Source: DATKMS01 sp041497995
Lineage (GTDB): Bacteria > Desulfobacterota > Binatia > HRBIN30
NCBI GenBank assembly: GCA_041497995.1
Contig: JBGQHM010000035.1
Location: 1-29,256 of the forward strand
Reading direction: 5' to 3'
DNA: 29,256 nucleotides
In this document: positions 1-6,953 of the stretch, one piece after another
How the letters are laid out: each line of letters starts with the position of its first letter
Position numbering within the stretch: position 1 is the first letter of the stretch
Made by a program: the position numbers and the translations under genes
The notes under the pieces: model-generated
Seen by the model: only the letters and a program-made list of their open reading frames with translations
What the model was told of the DNA's origin: nothing
Database searches by the model: none

Positions 1-1
1 G

Positions 2-82
2 CGCAGCACCGCTGCGGCGAAGCACGAGCAGTCCGGCGCTCCGTGGTGGAAGCACGTCCCGCCGCCACCCCCGAAGCAGTAG
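2..82 (+). CDS. Possible 3' end of a gene entering from the left edge
   Basis: Reading frame 2 is open from the left edge to a TAG at 80-82 and would encode a 26-residue tail ending in PWWKHVPPPPPKQ. The Lys/Pro-rich, Trp-containing tail looks like a protein C-terminus, and a hairpin follows 13 bases after the stop. Nothing in these residues identifies a family. Frame 1 is also open here, so this is only a weak call that needs the upstream sequence. Confidence 0.3.
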   Translation, partial: RSTAAAKHEQSGAPWWKHVPPPPPKQ

Positions 83-95
83 GTTATGACGCGCA

Positions 96-120
96 GGGAC
101 GGGCCGCACCGACCCGTCCC
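96..120 (+). terminator. Hairpin after the possible left-edge gene
   Basis: A perfect 8-bp GC stem, gggacggg (96-103) with cccgtccc (113-120), closes a 9-base loop. It starts 13 bases after the TAG at 80-82. There is no T-tract after it, so it is not a textbook intrinsic terminator, but its position fits a 3'-end structure. Confidence 0.4.
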
Positions 121-266
121 TCGCCCTGCCCGTCTGCCGTTCACTGGGCGCCGATGGACCCACGCCGGGTGATAGCGATCAGCTGTCAGCCATCAGCAAC
201 GGCACGTCCTGCGGACGCGGTAACGGGAAGGAACTTGACTGGGGAGAGCCTTGGGCCACCGCCCCG

Positions 267-371
267 AGAATCACGAAAGCACGACATTTCGAAAGCACGA
301 AAGAAATGCACTATTCTTCTGATCTGGACGTTTGCTTCGTGTTTTTTCCGCATTTCGTGTTTTCGTGATTC
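267..371. repeat. Inverted repeat of cacgaaa-type motifs
   Basis: The left arm begins gaatcacgaaagcacga and carries repeated cacgaaa units. The right arm (about 337-371) ends ttcgtgttttcgtgattc, the reverse complement of the left arm with few mismatches. Transcribed, it would fold into a long imperfect stem. It looks like a dispersed intergenic palindrome and has no coding potential. Confidence 0.6.
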
Positions 372-396
372 ACGCTGTGTGCCGCAGTTCCTTGGA

Positions 397-500
397 CGCT
401 ATCAGCTATCAGCCAGAGCACACCGGAAAGACTGGAAGGGCAGGCGTTTCGAATTATCCGGCTGACAGCTGACCGCTGAAAGCTGACGGCGGAATCGGGA
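397..500 (-). repeat. Dispersed repeat, copy A
   Basis: The reverse complement of 414-473 matches 4265-4324 at 57 of 60 positions by eye. Weaker similarity continues on both sides: a shared gattccgccgt motif and a shared gctgatagctga motif. The two copies are in opposite orientation and bracket the sufT to GST block. Confidence 0.75.
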
Positions 501-575
501 CAGTAGCCCACGCCGCACCCCGCTTGCCGTGGCACGCCACATCAGCTTAGATTGCCCTACAGCAGGAGGCGCCTC

Positions 576-1115
576 ATGAGCACGGAACAAGTCGAACTCA
601 GCCGCGACTGCGAAGTCGTACAGATCCCCGCCGGCCATTCGCTGACCTTGCCGAAAGGGACCGTGGCCATCATCACCCAGTCACTGGGTGGCACGTTCAC
701 TTTGCAAGTGCCGGCGTACGGCGGGCTCTTCCGTCTCTCCGGCAGGGACGGCGACGCCATCGGCAAGGAAGCGGTCAGTCCCCAGGCCACCAGCAGCGCC
801 GACACGCTCGAGGCGCAGGTGTGGGAGCAACTCAAGACGTGTTACGACCCGGAGATCCCCGTGAACATCGTTGATCTGGGGCTCGTGTACGACATGCAAG
901 TCGCTCCGCTCGCGGCCGGCGCTAGCCGTGTCGATGTGAAGATGACGCTCACCGCACAAGGCTGTGGCATGGGTGCATCGATCGCACATGACGCGCGCAT
1001 GAAGATTCTCGATCTGCCCGGCGTCGACGAAGCCGACGTCGAGATCGTGTGGGATCCACCCTGGAGCGCGCAGATGATCTCGCCGGAAGGCCGGCAACTC
1101 CTCGGGATGGAGTGA
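576..1115 (+). CDS. sufT: Iron-sulfur cluster assembly protein SufT
   Basis: A 179-residue protein of the SufT family, which helps mature Fe-S proteins. The N-terminal ~70 residues form the SufT-specific beta-rich region (IPAGHSLTLPKGT). The C-terminal half is a MIP18/DUF59 domain, with CYDPEIPVNIVDLGLVYDM at about 89-107 and the conserved cysteine in TAQGCGMG (Cys130). Length is normal for SufT. The ATG at 576 is chosen because aggagg (564-569) sits 6 bases upstream; a longer in-frame start at 552 lacks such a site. No other suf gene is adjacent, so the gene stands alone. It converges on the L,D-transpeptidase gene. Confidence 0.9.
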   Translation: MSTEQVELSRDCEVVQIPAGHSLTLPKGTVAIITQSLGGTFTLQVPAYGGLFRLSGRDGDAIGKEAVSPQATSSADTLEAQVWEQLKTCYDPEIPVNIVDLGLVYDMQVAPLAAGASRVDVKMTLTAQGCGMGASIAHDARMKILDLPGVDEADVEIVWDPPWSAQMISPEGRQLLGME

Positions 1116-1196
1116 GAGGAGACGCATCTCGTCCCTCGCATCCCGTCTCTCCCGGACTCCGACGAGATACGCTTCACGAGATACGAGATACGGTCC

Positions 1197-1769
1197 TCAG
1201 TCCCCGATGATCACCGGCGTGCCGAGCGGCACGACGTCGTACAGGTAGTCGATGTCCGTGTCGCGCACGGCGATGCAGCCCTCAGTCCAATCGATCGGTA
1301 ACTCTTCGCGGCCGCCGTACCCGTGGATGCCGACCCGACCGCCCAACGCGGTCGACCAGGGCGGCACCACCTGCTGCAAGTTCGCAAAAAAGATGTCGGC
1401 CCACTCATCCGCGGAGATGAGACGCGCGCCGTAGGCGCGTTCCGCGTCGTCGATGTTCGGGTAGCTGATGCCCAGAAAGCGCCGGAAGCGGCTGTTCGGG
1501 TGCTTCTCGCAGATGTAGTAGCGCCCTTCGGGCGTGTGGCCGTCGCCGCGGAAAAGTTTGCTGGCCGCGTAGTCCTTGCCGAGCGCGACCTGGAAGTTCC
1601 GCAGAACCTGGTCGCCTTCCTGGAGCACCAGTTCGTGCCGTGCCTTGTGGACCTGAATCGTCAGCGCTGCCTGACTGCCAACAGCCGTCGGCCACGCCTG
1701 GCTCACGGCCAGTACGCTCGCCGCCGTCGCCACACCCACCATCCAGATCTCACGCCATCCCCGCAGCAT
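1197..1769 (-). CDS. L,D-transpeptidase (YkuD domain), exported
   Basis: A 190-residue protein with an N-terminal hydrophobic segment (about residues 9-30) that would export or anchor it, followed by a YkuD domain. The domain starts near ALTIQVHKARHELVLQ and carries the signature histidine in GIHGYGG (His149) and the catalytic cysteine in WTEGCIAVRD (Cys165). Members cross-link peptidoglycan through 3-3 bonds or attach proteins to it in the periplasm; which one applies here cannot be told. The ATG at 1769 has a strong ggaggg site just upstream on the minus strand. It lies 150 bp beyond the outer-membrane protein gene and is separated from it by a hairpin, so it is probably transcribed on its own. 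Confidence 0.88.
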   Translation of the reverse strand: MLRGWREIWMVGVATAASVLAVSQAWPTAVGSQAALTIQVHKARHELVLQEGDQVLRNFQVALGKDYAASKLFRGDGHTPEGRYYICEKHPNSRFRRFLGISYPNIDDAERAYGARLISADEWADIFFANLQQVVPPWSTALGGRVGIHGYGGREELPIDWTEGCIAVRDTDIDYLYDVVPLGTPVIIGD

Positions 1770-1887
1770 CCGTCACCCTCCAACTCGCTCCTGATTCACG
1801 ATCCTCGCGGACGCAGAAAGAAACACAAGCCACTGGGGTCGTCAACCGCTTTTGTAGTGAGAGCCCCGGTTTCCCCCGGGAAGGCGT

Positions 1888-1908
1888 GCGGGCAGGGACC
1901 CTGCCCGC
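1888..1908 (-). terminator. Hairpin downstream of the outer-membrane protein gene
   Basis: gcgggcag (1888-1895) and ctgcccgc (1901-1908) pair perfectly around a 5-base loop. The hairpin starts about 12 bases past the stop of the minus-strand gene ending at 1920. No U-tract follows, so termination strength is uncertain. Confidence 0.5.
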
Positions 1909-1919
1909 TCAGCTTCGTC

Positions 1920-3209
1920 CTACATGTTCCAGGGCCCGGTGAACGAGTACTCCGCTTCGATGGTCGGGATGTAGTCGGCGCGCAGGCCGTCGCGGTTGAG
2001 CGGCACGATGACGTTGGCCGAGATGACGCCGCTCTCCGCGAACAAGCAACGCACGCCGAAGGAGAAGTCGTAAAAGTCGTTGCGGTTGATCTGGAAGAAG
2101 AACGGCGCGCTGATCTGATCGGCCGGCGCATTGAACTCATTGCGGCCGAGGAACACCGCGGCGGCTGTGATCGGCCCGTACACCATCGCCGTGCTGCCAA
2201 CGGCCCAGCGGAAGCTGCTGCGGCTGACGTCGTCGGCGTTGAGGGTGACGCCGAGGTTGAGCAACGGTTCGAAACGCTCAGCGATGACCTTCGATACCAC
2301 GAGCTCGGGTTGCACCTGGTAGGTACCGGTGCCCTGAAAATTGTCGGGGTCGCCGCTCGGGAAGCTGACGCCAAGCCCCGCGGCCAGATCAATGGGCTTG
2401 TCTCGCATGACGACGTACTTGAAACGCAGCAGCACATCGCCGAACCCGGTGGCGCGCCCGCTCGCCTGGTGGTTGATCGTCGTCGGCCGGATCTCGCCCG
2501 GCCTGCACGTATTCGGATCGTCTGCGGGGCCATTCGGTGTGCATTCGCGCAACATGAATTGCGGCATGCGTGGATCGGGCACAGTCTCGTTCACCTTCAC
2601 ATTGAGATACGTCTGGATGAGCGGCACGCTCAGGTTGACGTCGAAATCCGGAGTCAGGCCGTACGTGATCGACGGTGTGCCGATGTCCGCCTGAACGTCG
2701 ATGTTGGCGTGCACCTCTACAGGCAGGTGGTTGGTGAACCGGCCGTCCTTGAGCGTCACTCCGCCGGGAACTGGGAACAACACGAACTGCTTGTCCTTGC
2801 CAATGCTGGGCTTGTTCACGAGATTGCCCAAGTCATCACCATTGATTGTCGAAAAGTCCACGGCGGAATAGCTGACGCCGATGTTGATCTGCCCCTTGCC
2901 GACGGTCTCGGCGCGCTCTCCGATGATCGGCCCGAGTACACGCGTCTGCCGCTCGAAGGTCTCCGTCTTCGGGTTGAAGGCATACGTCACGCTCGAGCTC
3001 GCCGACGCCACCGGATACGTCGATGCAACGGTGTTCGCGAGTGCGGGCCCAATGGGACCAATCTCGAGCCCCGCCAGCTCGCCACTGTTGAACACGTCAG
3101 CCAGCTTGCCGGCGCGAGCGGTGGACGCCGCCAGGACAACCACTGCGAGACCCACCGCCAATGGAATGCGCCGCGCTAGCGCACTCAGGGTGACCGCGTT
3201 CACGGACAT
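1920..3209 (-). CDS. Outer-membrane beta-barrel protein (phenol-degradation MetA-like)
   Basis: A 429-residue secreted protein. The N-terminus is a clear Sec signal peptide: arginines, then a Leu/Val/Ala-rich core, then STARA-G at about residue 32. The mature part is rich in alternating strands, with phrases such as INIGVSYSAVD, YGLTPDFDVNLSVPLIQTYL and GFGDVLLRFKYV, and it ends in an aromatic-containing strand (FTGPWNM). This pattern resembles the MetA-pathway phenol-degradation/transporter barrel family. The substrate is unknown. The ATG at 3209 is preferred because the signal peptide begins there. The frame stays open upstream to 3422, but that part overlaps the GST gene and has no signal. 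The GST gene lies 166 bp upstream on the same strand. Confidence 0.75.
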   Translation of the reverse strand: MSVNAVTLSALARRIPLAVGLAVVVLAASTARAGKLADVFNSGELAGLEIGPIGPALANTVASTYPVASASSSVTYAFNPKTETFERQTRVLGPIIGERAETVGKGQINIGVSYSAVDFSTINGDDLGNLVNKPSIGKDKQFVLFPVPGGVTLKDGRFTNHLPVEVHANIDVQADIGTPSITYGLTPDFDVNLSVPLIQTYLNVKVNETVPDPRMPQFMLRECTPNGPADDPNTCRPGEIRPTTINHQASGRATGFGDVLLRFKYVVMRDKPIDLAAGLGVSFPSGDPDNFQGTGTYQVQPELVVSKVIAERFEPLLNLGVTLNADDVSRSSFRWAVGSTAMVYGPITAAAVFLGRNEFNAPADQISAPFFFQINRNDFYDFSFGVRCLFAESGVISANVIVPLNRDGLRADYIPTIEAEYSFTGPWNM

Positions 3210-3375
3210 CACCGATCGTTCGTCAGCCTTGGCAGTGGCGCCAGCCGCGCATCGTGACCCTCGGAGACCGTATGCAAGCGTGTCCATCGCTTCTTCGTAA
3301 CCTGCGGGGGTGGTCAACGGCTCATCATCCGGGCCCACCGCGATGCCGGAGCAGCTGGTAGTCGGTCTCCATCGC

Positions 3376-4059
3376 TCACTTCTGTAGGATCGTCTGCGCA
3401 CCTTTGGCGAACTCCTCGGCACCCTTCTCGTCGCCCTCGAGCATGGGGAGCTTGAAGGGTACCTCGACGCCGCGCCGGCAGGCGGGTCGCTCGTTCATCT
3501 GCGTCATCCAACGCTGCAGATGATCGAGGCCGTCGACGGATACGCCGGACCACTTGTAGGTGCGTACCCACGACCAGTTGGCAATGTCGGCGATGGAGTA
3601 TTGGTCTGCCAGCCACTCGTTCTCGCCGAGGCGCCGGTTCAGCACCTCGAATAAGCGGCGGCACTCGTTCTGGTAGCGATCGATGGCGGGCTGAATCTTC
3701 TCCGGGAAGTAGCGGTAGAAGACGTTCGCCTGCCCCATCATCGGACCGATACCGCCCATCTGGAACATGAGCCACTGCGTCACCAGCGAGCGCCCTTTGG
3801 GATCGGTCGGCATCAGCCGGCCCGTCTTCTCCGCCAAGTAGAGCAGGATGGCCCCCGACTCGAACACGGCGAAGTTGCCGGCGTCGCGGTCGACGATCGT
3901 CGGAATGCGCCCGTTCGGGTTGAGCTTGAGGTAGTCGGGTTGTCTCTGGTCGCCCGCCATCAGGTTGATAATGTGCACCTCGTACGGCAACTCGAGCTCT
4001 TCGAGGGCGATCGACGCCTTCCATCCGTTCGGCGTCGGTGCGGTATATAGGTCGATCAT
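3376..4059 (-). CDS. Glutathione S-transferase
   Basis: A 227-residue cytosolic GST. The N-terminal thioredoxin-like domain (about 1-80) has the YTAPTPNGWKASIALEELEL segment, the cis-proline region NGRIPTIVD and the glutathione-contacting FESGAILLYLAE. The helical C-terminal domain has the usual SIADIANWSWV motif. The TPNGWK start and overall layout resemble the YfcG/YghU/Ure2p-like (Nu-class) GSTs, which act in disulfide or peroxide reduction. Two ATGs occur in tandem at 4062 and 4059. The second is chosen because ggagg (complement of 4066-4070) sits 6 bases before it. No redox partner gene is adjacent. Confidence 0.88.
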   Translation of the reverse strand: MIDLYTAPTPNGWKASIALEELELPYEVHIINLMAGDQRQPDYLKLNPNGRIPTIVDRDAGNFAVFESGAILLYLAEKTGRLMPTDPKGRSLVTQWLMFQMGGIGPMMGQANVFYRYFPEKIQPAIDRYQNECRRLFEVLNRRLGENEWLADQYSIADIANWSWVRTYKWSGVSVDGLDHLQRWMTQMNERPACRRGVEVPFKLPMLEGDEKGAEEFAKGAQTILQK

Positions 4060-4458
4060 CATCGTCCTCCCACGTTGTTGCTGTTCTCGGCAGCGGACTA
4101 GCTACGCGTGGTCCAGCGGTTGAAGCGGGGCCGCACGACCATAGTGTGATCCGTAGGTCGACGAGCTTGCGGAGCTGTCCGTCATGGTACCCTCATATCC
4201 CAGTGTCTGGCCTTGAAGCGAGCTACGGCTACAAGCGGGTGCTGTCCTGATTCCGCCGTAGGCCGTCAGGTGTCAGCCGGACAATTCGAAACGCCTGCCC
4301 TTCCAGTCTTTCCGGTGTGCTCAGGCTGATAGCTGACAGCTGATCACGATCCGAACTCAGGACAATACCTACAAGCGAGCCGGCGCAACACCGTCAGCTC
4401 GGAGTACTGCGCGCGGGGTTCTACACACGTGCAGTCCATGCGCAGACTGCCTTCACTC
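4060..4458. other. Intergenic region upstream of the GST gene
   Basis: About 400 bp without a supported gene. It holds the GST ribosome binding site (4066-4070) and copy B of the dispersed repeat (4246-4345). The remaining sequence shows no tRNA, no clear sigma-70 promoter and no ORF with family resemblance. Confidence 0.6.
4246..4345 (+). repeat. Dispersed repeat, copy B
   Basis: This copy has the sequence of 397-500 in inverted orientation. The central 60 bases (4265-4324) differ from copy A at only three positions by eye. The right end runs into gctgatagctgacagctga, a motif seen several times in this window. Confidence 0.75.
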
Positions 4459-5340
4459 TCAGAGGGTCGGGAGCTTGACCGCCTTCCAGCGCGCTATCTT
4501 GTGGTAGTTGTCGTATTGCCAGGGGTGGAAGTCCGGACGGAAGTAGTCGAGGTAACGCCGGAACTGGCCGCGCAGCAAACCGGGCTCAAGAAGCAGGAAG
4601 CGAAACAGCCTCCCCCAGCCGCGGAGATCTGTTGCGCACCCATTGCGGAGGACGAGAACGAAGTGGAATCCCAGTGCCCCCGATGCGAAGGCCAGCGAGA
4701 TGCCGATCATCGTTCCGATGCGGCGCGGGTACCGAAGCCAATCGGCTGCGGCCACTTCCTCATAGACCTCGAAAGCGACCGCCTTGTGCTCGGTCTCCTC
4801 GATCGCGTGCCACCACCACAGCGCGGCGTAGTTCGGATCGCATCCATCAAGGAGCCGCTCATCGCTGAGGAAGTTGTCCGCCATCATCGCCGTGAGGTGC
4901 TCGAGCCCCACGGTGATGGCGAGCTGGGTCTTCGCCGACAGTCGCTTGGCGAGCCACGCGAGCAGGTTCTGCACTCGCTTGGCGAGATACAACGCCGGAA
5001 GACCGGCTTCTTGGAGAAGTACGTTATAGCGCTGATGCTCACGCCCGTGGATCGCCTCCTGGCCGACGAACCGTTGGGCCTGGACTCGCAGCTCGGGCGA
5101 TCGGATCTGGCTTTCGAAACGCCGGACGCTCTCGATGAAGAATGACTCACCGGCGGGAAAGAAGAGCGACCACGTGTCAAACCAGTGCGCAACATGCGCG
5201 CCCAGCGGGTGCCAGCTCCCGACCCGTTGTCGGTCGAACTCGAAACGCAGATTGCGCACGTAGATCTCGCGCTCGCCCGAAACCTGCGTCGCGACGGAGT
5301 TGCGTGGCACGGCCGTTCCCACCGGAGGCATTCTGCACAT
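4459..5340 (-). CDS. PF10118-type predicted metal-dependent hydrolase
   Basis: A 293-residue helical protein resembling the PF10118 family, called metal-dependent hydrolases by prediction only. Counting from the ATG at 5340, the probable metal ligands are in QEAIHGREH (Glu95, His98, His102), LEHL (Glu147, His148) and AIEETEHKA (Glu181, His185). This is the spacing of a ferritin-like di-metal site. Hydrophobic stretches near GTMIGISLAFASGALGFHF and RLFRFLLLE suggest membrane contact. The start is uncertain: 5340 and 5331 are both ATG and only a weak aagg site precedes them. The frame is open to 5436, but that would overlap the divergent methyltransferase. The true reaction is unknown. Confidence 0.75.
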   Translation of the reverse strand: MCRMPPVGTAVPRNSVATQVSGEREIYVRNLRFEFDRQRVGSWHPLGAHVAHWFDTWSLFFPAGESFFIESVRRFESQIRSPELRVQAQRFVGQEAIHGREHQRYNVLLQEAGLPALYLAKRVQNLLAWLAKRLSAKTQLAITVGLEHLTAMMADNFLSDERLLDGCDPNYAALWWWHAIEETEHKAVAFEVYEEVAAADWLRYPRRIGTMIGISLAFASGALGFHFVLVLRNGCATDLRGWGRLFRFLLLEPGLLRGQFRRYLDYFRPDFHPWQYDNYHKIARWKAVKLPTL

Positions 5341-5421
5341 CCGCGATACCTTTTCTACCTTTCGCGGACGGGAGCCGCACAATCGGCTCCGCCCATCCGT
5401 TCGAGCGCAGCGGAGCCGACG
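5341..5421. promoter_or_regulatory. Divergent promoter region
   Basis: These 81 bp separate the start codons of the minus-strand PF10118 gene and the plus-strand methyltransferase gene. Both promoters should therefore lie here or overlap the gene starts. No convincing -35/-10 pair is visible. Confidence 0.35.
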
Positions 5422-6336
5422 ATGCTTGCAAGCCACGCGGCTCCGACACTAGAACCGCCTGTGGCGAACGAGAGCGCACGCGCTACCCCTTCCATGCGGC
5501 ACAGTCGCCCGCCTGTCGACCTCCCCTACATCGACCGGCTCCTGGCACGGCTAGACGAGGAGCAGCCGGCGTTTCGTCGCTCCTTCGGTCGCCACATTCA
5601 CTGGGGGTACTGGCCGGAGCCCGCCAGCGCAACGAACACACCTGAAGATTTCGCCGCAGCCGCGGAGCGGTTGACCGGCGAGATCTGTTCGGCCGCCGGT
5701 GTGCATGACGGCCAGCGGATTCTGGACGTGGGTTGTGGTTTCGGCGGGACCATCGCCAGTCTGAACGAACGCCTTTCCGAGGTAGACCTGACCGGCCTGA
5801 ACATTGATGACCGCCAGCTCGCTCGCGCCCGAGAGATGACTGTTCCTCGGGCTGGCAACTGCGTGCACTTCCAGCAAGGCGACGCCTGTGCGCTCCCCTT
5901 CGCTGACGCCCGCTTCGACGTCGTACTGGCGGTCGAGTCCATCTTTCATTTCCGCGACCGGCTGGCCTTCTTCCGCGAGGCGGCACGTGTGCTTCGACCG
6001 GGCGGGTGCTTGGCGCTCTCAGACTTCGTGCCCATCCGTTACGTGCACTTCAAGTCGAGCAGCTTCTACGGCCCGATCAACCTGCGCTGCAGCACCGCCG
6101 TGTATCGCGGCCTGGCCTCCCAAGTCGGTCTCACGCCGCGGGTCCAACGCGATGTGACCGCCCACACCCTGCCGACGTACCAGTTCCTGCGGAGACTCGA
6201 ACGAATCTCATCGACCCATCTCTCCGGTCGAGCCCAGACCCTACTCCTGGAGGGCCTCACCCGGCTACACCTCCTGCGCTACATGATCATGTCATTTGTA
6301 GTCGCGCACGAAACACATAGACCCGATCCAAGCTGA
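5422..6336 (+). CDS. Class I SAM-dependent methyltransferase
   Basis: About 304 residues with a Rossmann-fold methyltransferase domain. Motif I is RILDVGCGFGGT (about residues 99-110). The acidic loop follows in LTGLNIDDRQLARA, motif post-II in GDACALPFADARFDVVLAVES, and a typical LRPGGCLALSDFVP strand. The preceding HIHWGYWPEP segment is common in small-molecule methyltransferases such as sterol, tocopherol and polyketide C- or O-methyltransferases. The substrate cannot be read from the sequence. The ATG at 5422 is preferred; 5494 is an alternative, and upstream in-frame codons overlap the divergent gene. The gene ends 44 bp before the left boundary of the tRNA-Arg island. Confidence 0.85.
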   Translation: MLASHAAPTLEPPVANESARATPSMRHSRPPVDLPYIDRLLARLDEEQPAFRRSFGRHIHWGYWPEPASATNTPEDFAAAAERLTGEICSAAGVHDGQRILDVGCGFGGTIASLNERLSEVDLTGLNIDDRQLARAREMTVPRAGNCVHFQQGDACALPFADARFDVVLAVESIFHFRDRLAFFREAARVLRPGGCLALSDFVPIRYVHFKSSSFYGPINLRCSTAVYRGLASQVGLTPRVQRDVTAHTLPTYQFLRRLERISSTHLSGRAQTLLLEGLTRLHLLRYMIMSFVVAHETHRPDPS

Positions 6337-6380
6337 GCCATCCCGGATGCGCTTGTGGGCAATGCATTGGAAGACGAAGG

Positions 6381-6425
6381 AAGTGCGCCCGGAGAGATTC
6401 GAACTCCCGACCTACTGGTTCGAAG
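6381..6425 (-). repeat. Left attachment site: 3' fragment of tRNA-Arg
   Basis: These 45 bases are identical to 13805-13849, the part of the intact tRNA-Arg(UCG) gene from the anticodon loop to just past the 3' end. The match stops abruptly at both ends. A displaced 3' tRNA end in direct orientation with an intact tRNA is the classic product of site-specific integration. The crossover would lie in or near the anticodon-loop half. The fragment cannot encode a tRNA because the 5' half is missing. Confidence 0.85.
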
Positions 6426-6953
6426 TCCCGCCCCGGCTCTGTTACTGAGTTCCGCAGAGTACGGAAGCGCTTGTCTGACTTGGGTTTTCGGCGGCTCGCA
6501 TATTGGCCCAGTATGAACAGTGTCAGTCCAGTTTAACGCAGTTGGCACACAAGTGGCACACAGCTCCCAGTGCTCGTATATGTTCTTCTCGTATGGCCTC
6601 TCGAGGACGCCCGCGGCGCGCGATGCCCTCCGGCTCCCAGAACTCGACGGACTCTCGCAATCGGGAAAGGCGCGGCAGTCGCGGATCTGGCCCAGCGCGC
6701 CGGCGGCGAGCCGGCAGACGTTGCCTAGGGCGACCAGGAGCAGCTCTCGGCACCCTCGATCGTCACTCTTAGCGCGGTTCGGAGAAGCGACGATGCGTCG
6801 GTGCCGGCGTCCGCGAGTCCCCTTGCTGCGGCATCCACGACGTGTACGGCAGATTGGCCGATCGCGTGAAGAATCGAGGCCACAACGCGTCATCTTTGCA
6901 CGACCTGCCCTGTGCTTGGCCACCAGGTTAGGTCTATGCATGCTTGGCTTGCG
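6426..6953. other. Left end of the island, no supported gene
   Basis: 528 bp between the left attachment site and the stop of the TssBC fusion. All frames give Arg/Ser/Pro-rich translations with no family resemblance. This is where an integrase gene or its remains would often lie, but I cannot recognise one on either strand. Confidence 0.5.

Larger units (their letters stand above)
121..575. other. Non-coding stretch before sufT, with repeats
   Basis: No convincing gene is seen. The stretch holds a stem-forming inverted repeat (267-371) and one copy of a dispersed ~100-bp repeat (397-500), both listed separately. Short runs of the type gctgatagctga and their variants recur at 178-200 and 398-415. 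The sufT ribosome binding site lies at the right end. Confidence 0.6.

Noticed and set aside
1323..3179. A 618-codon plus-strand open frame
   Set aside because: It is antisense to the L,D-transpeptidase and outer-membrane protein genes, has no family resemblance and arises from high-GC third-position bias.
6384..6450. Reading frames giving RPERFELPTYWFE-type peptides at 6390 and 13810
   Set aside because: These are translations of the tRNA-Arg sequence, a well-known source of false proteins. The tRNA structure explains them.
6426..6953. A degenerate integrase next to the left attachment site
   Set aside because: Position would suit it, but no tyrosine-recombinase Arg/His/Tyr motifs could be read in any frame.
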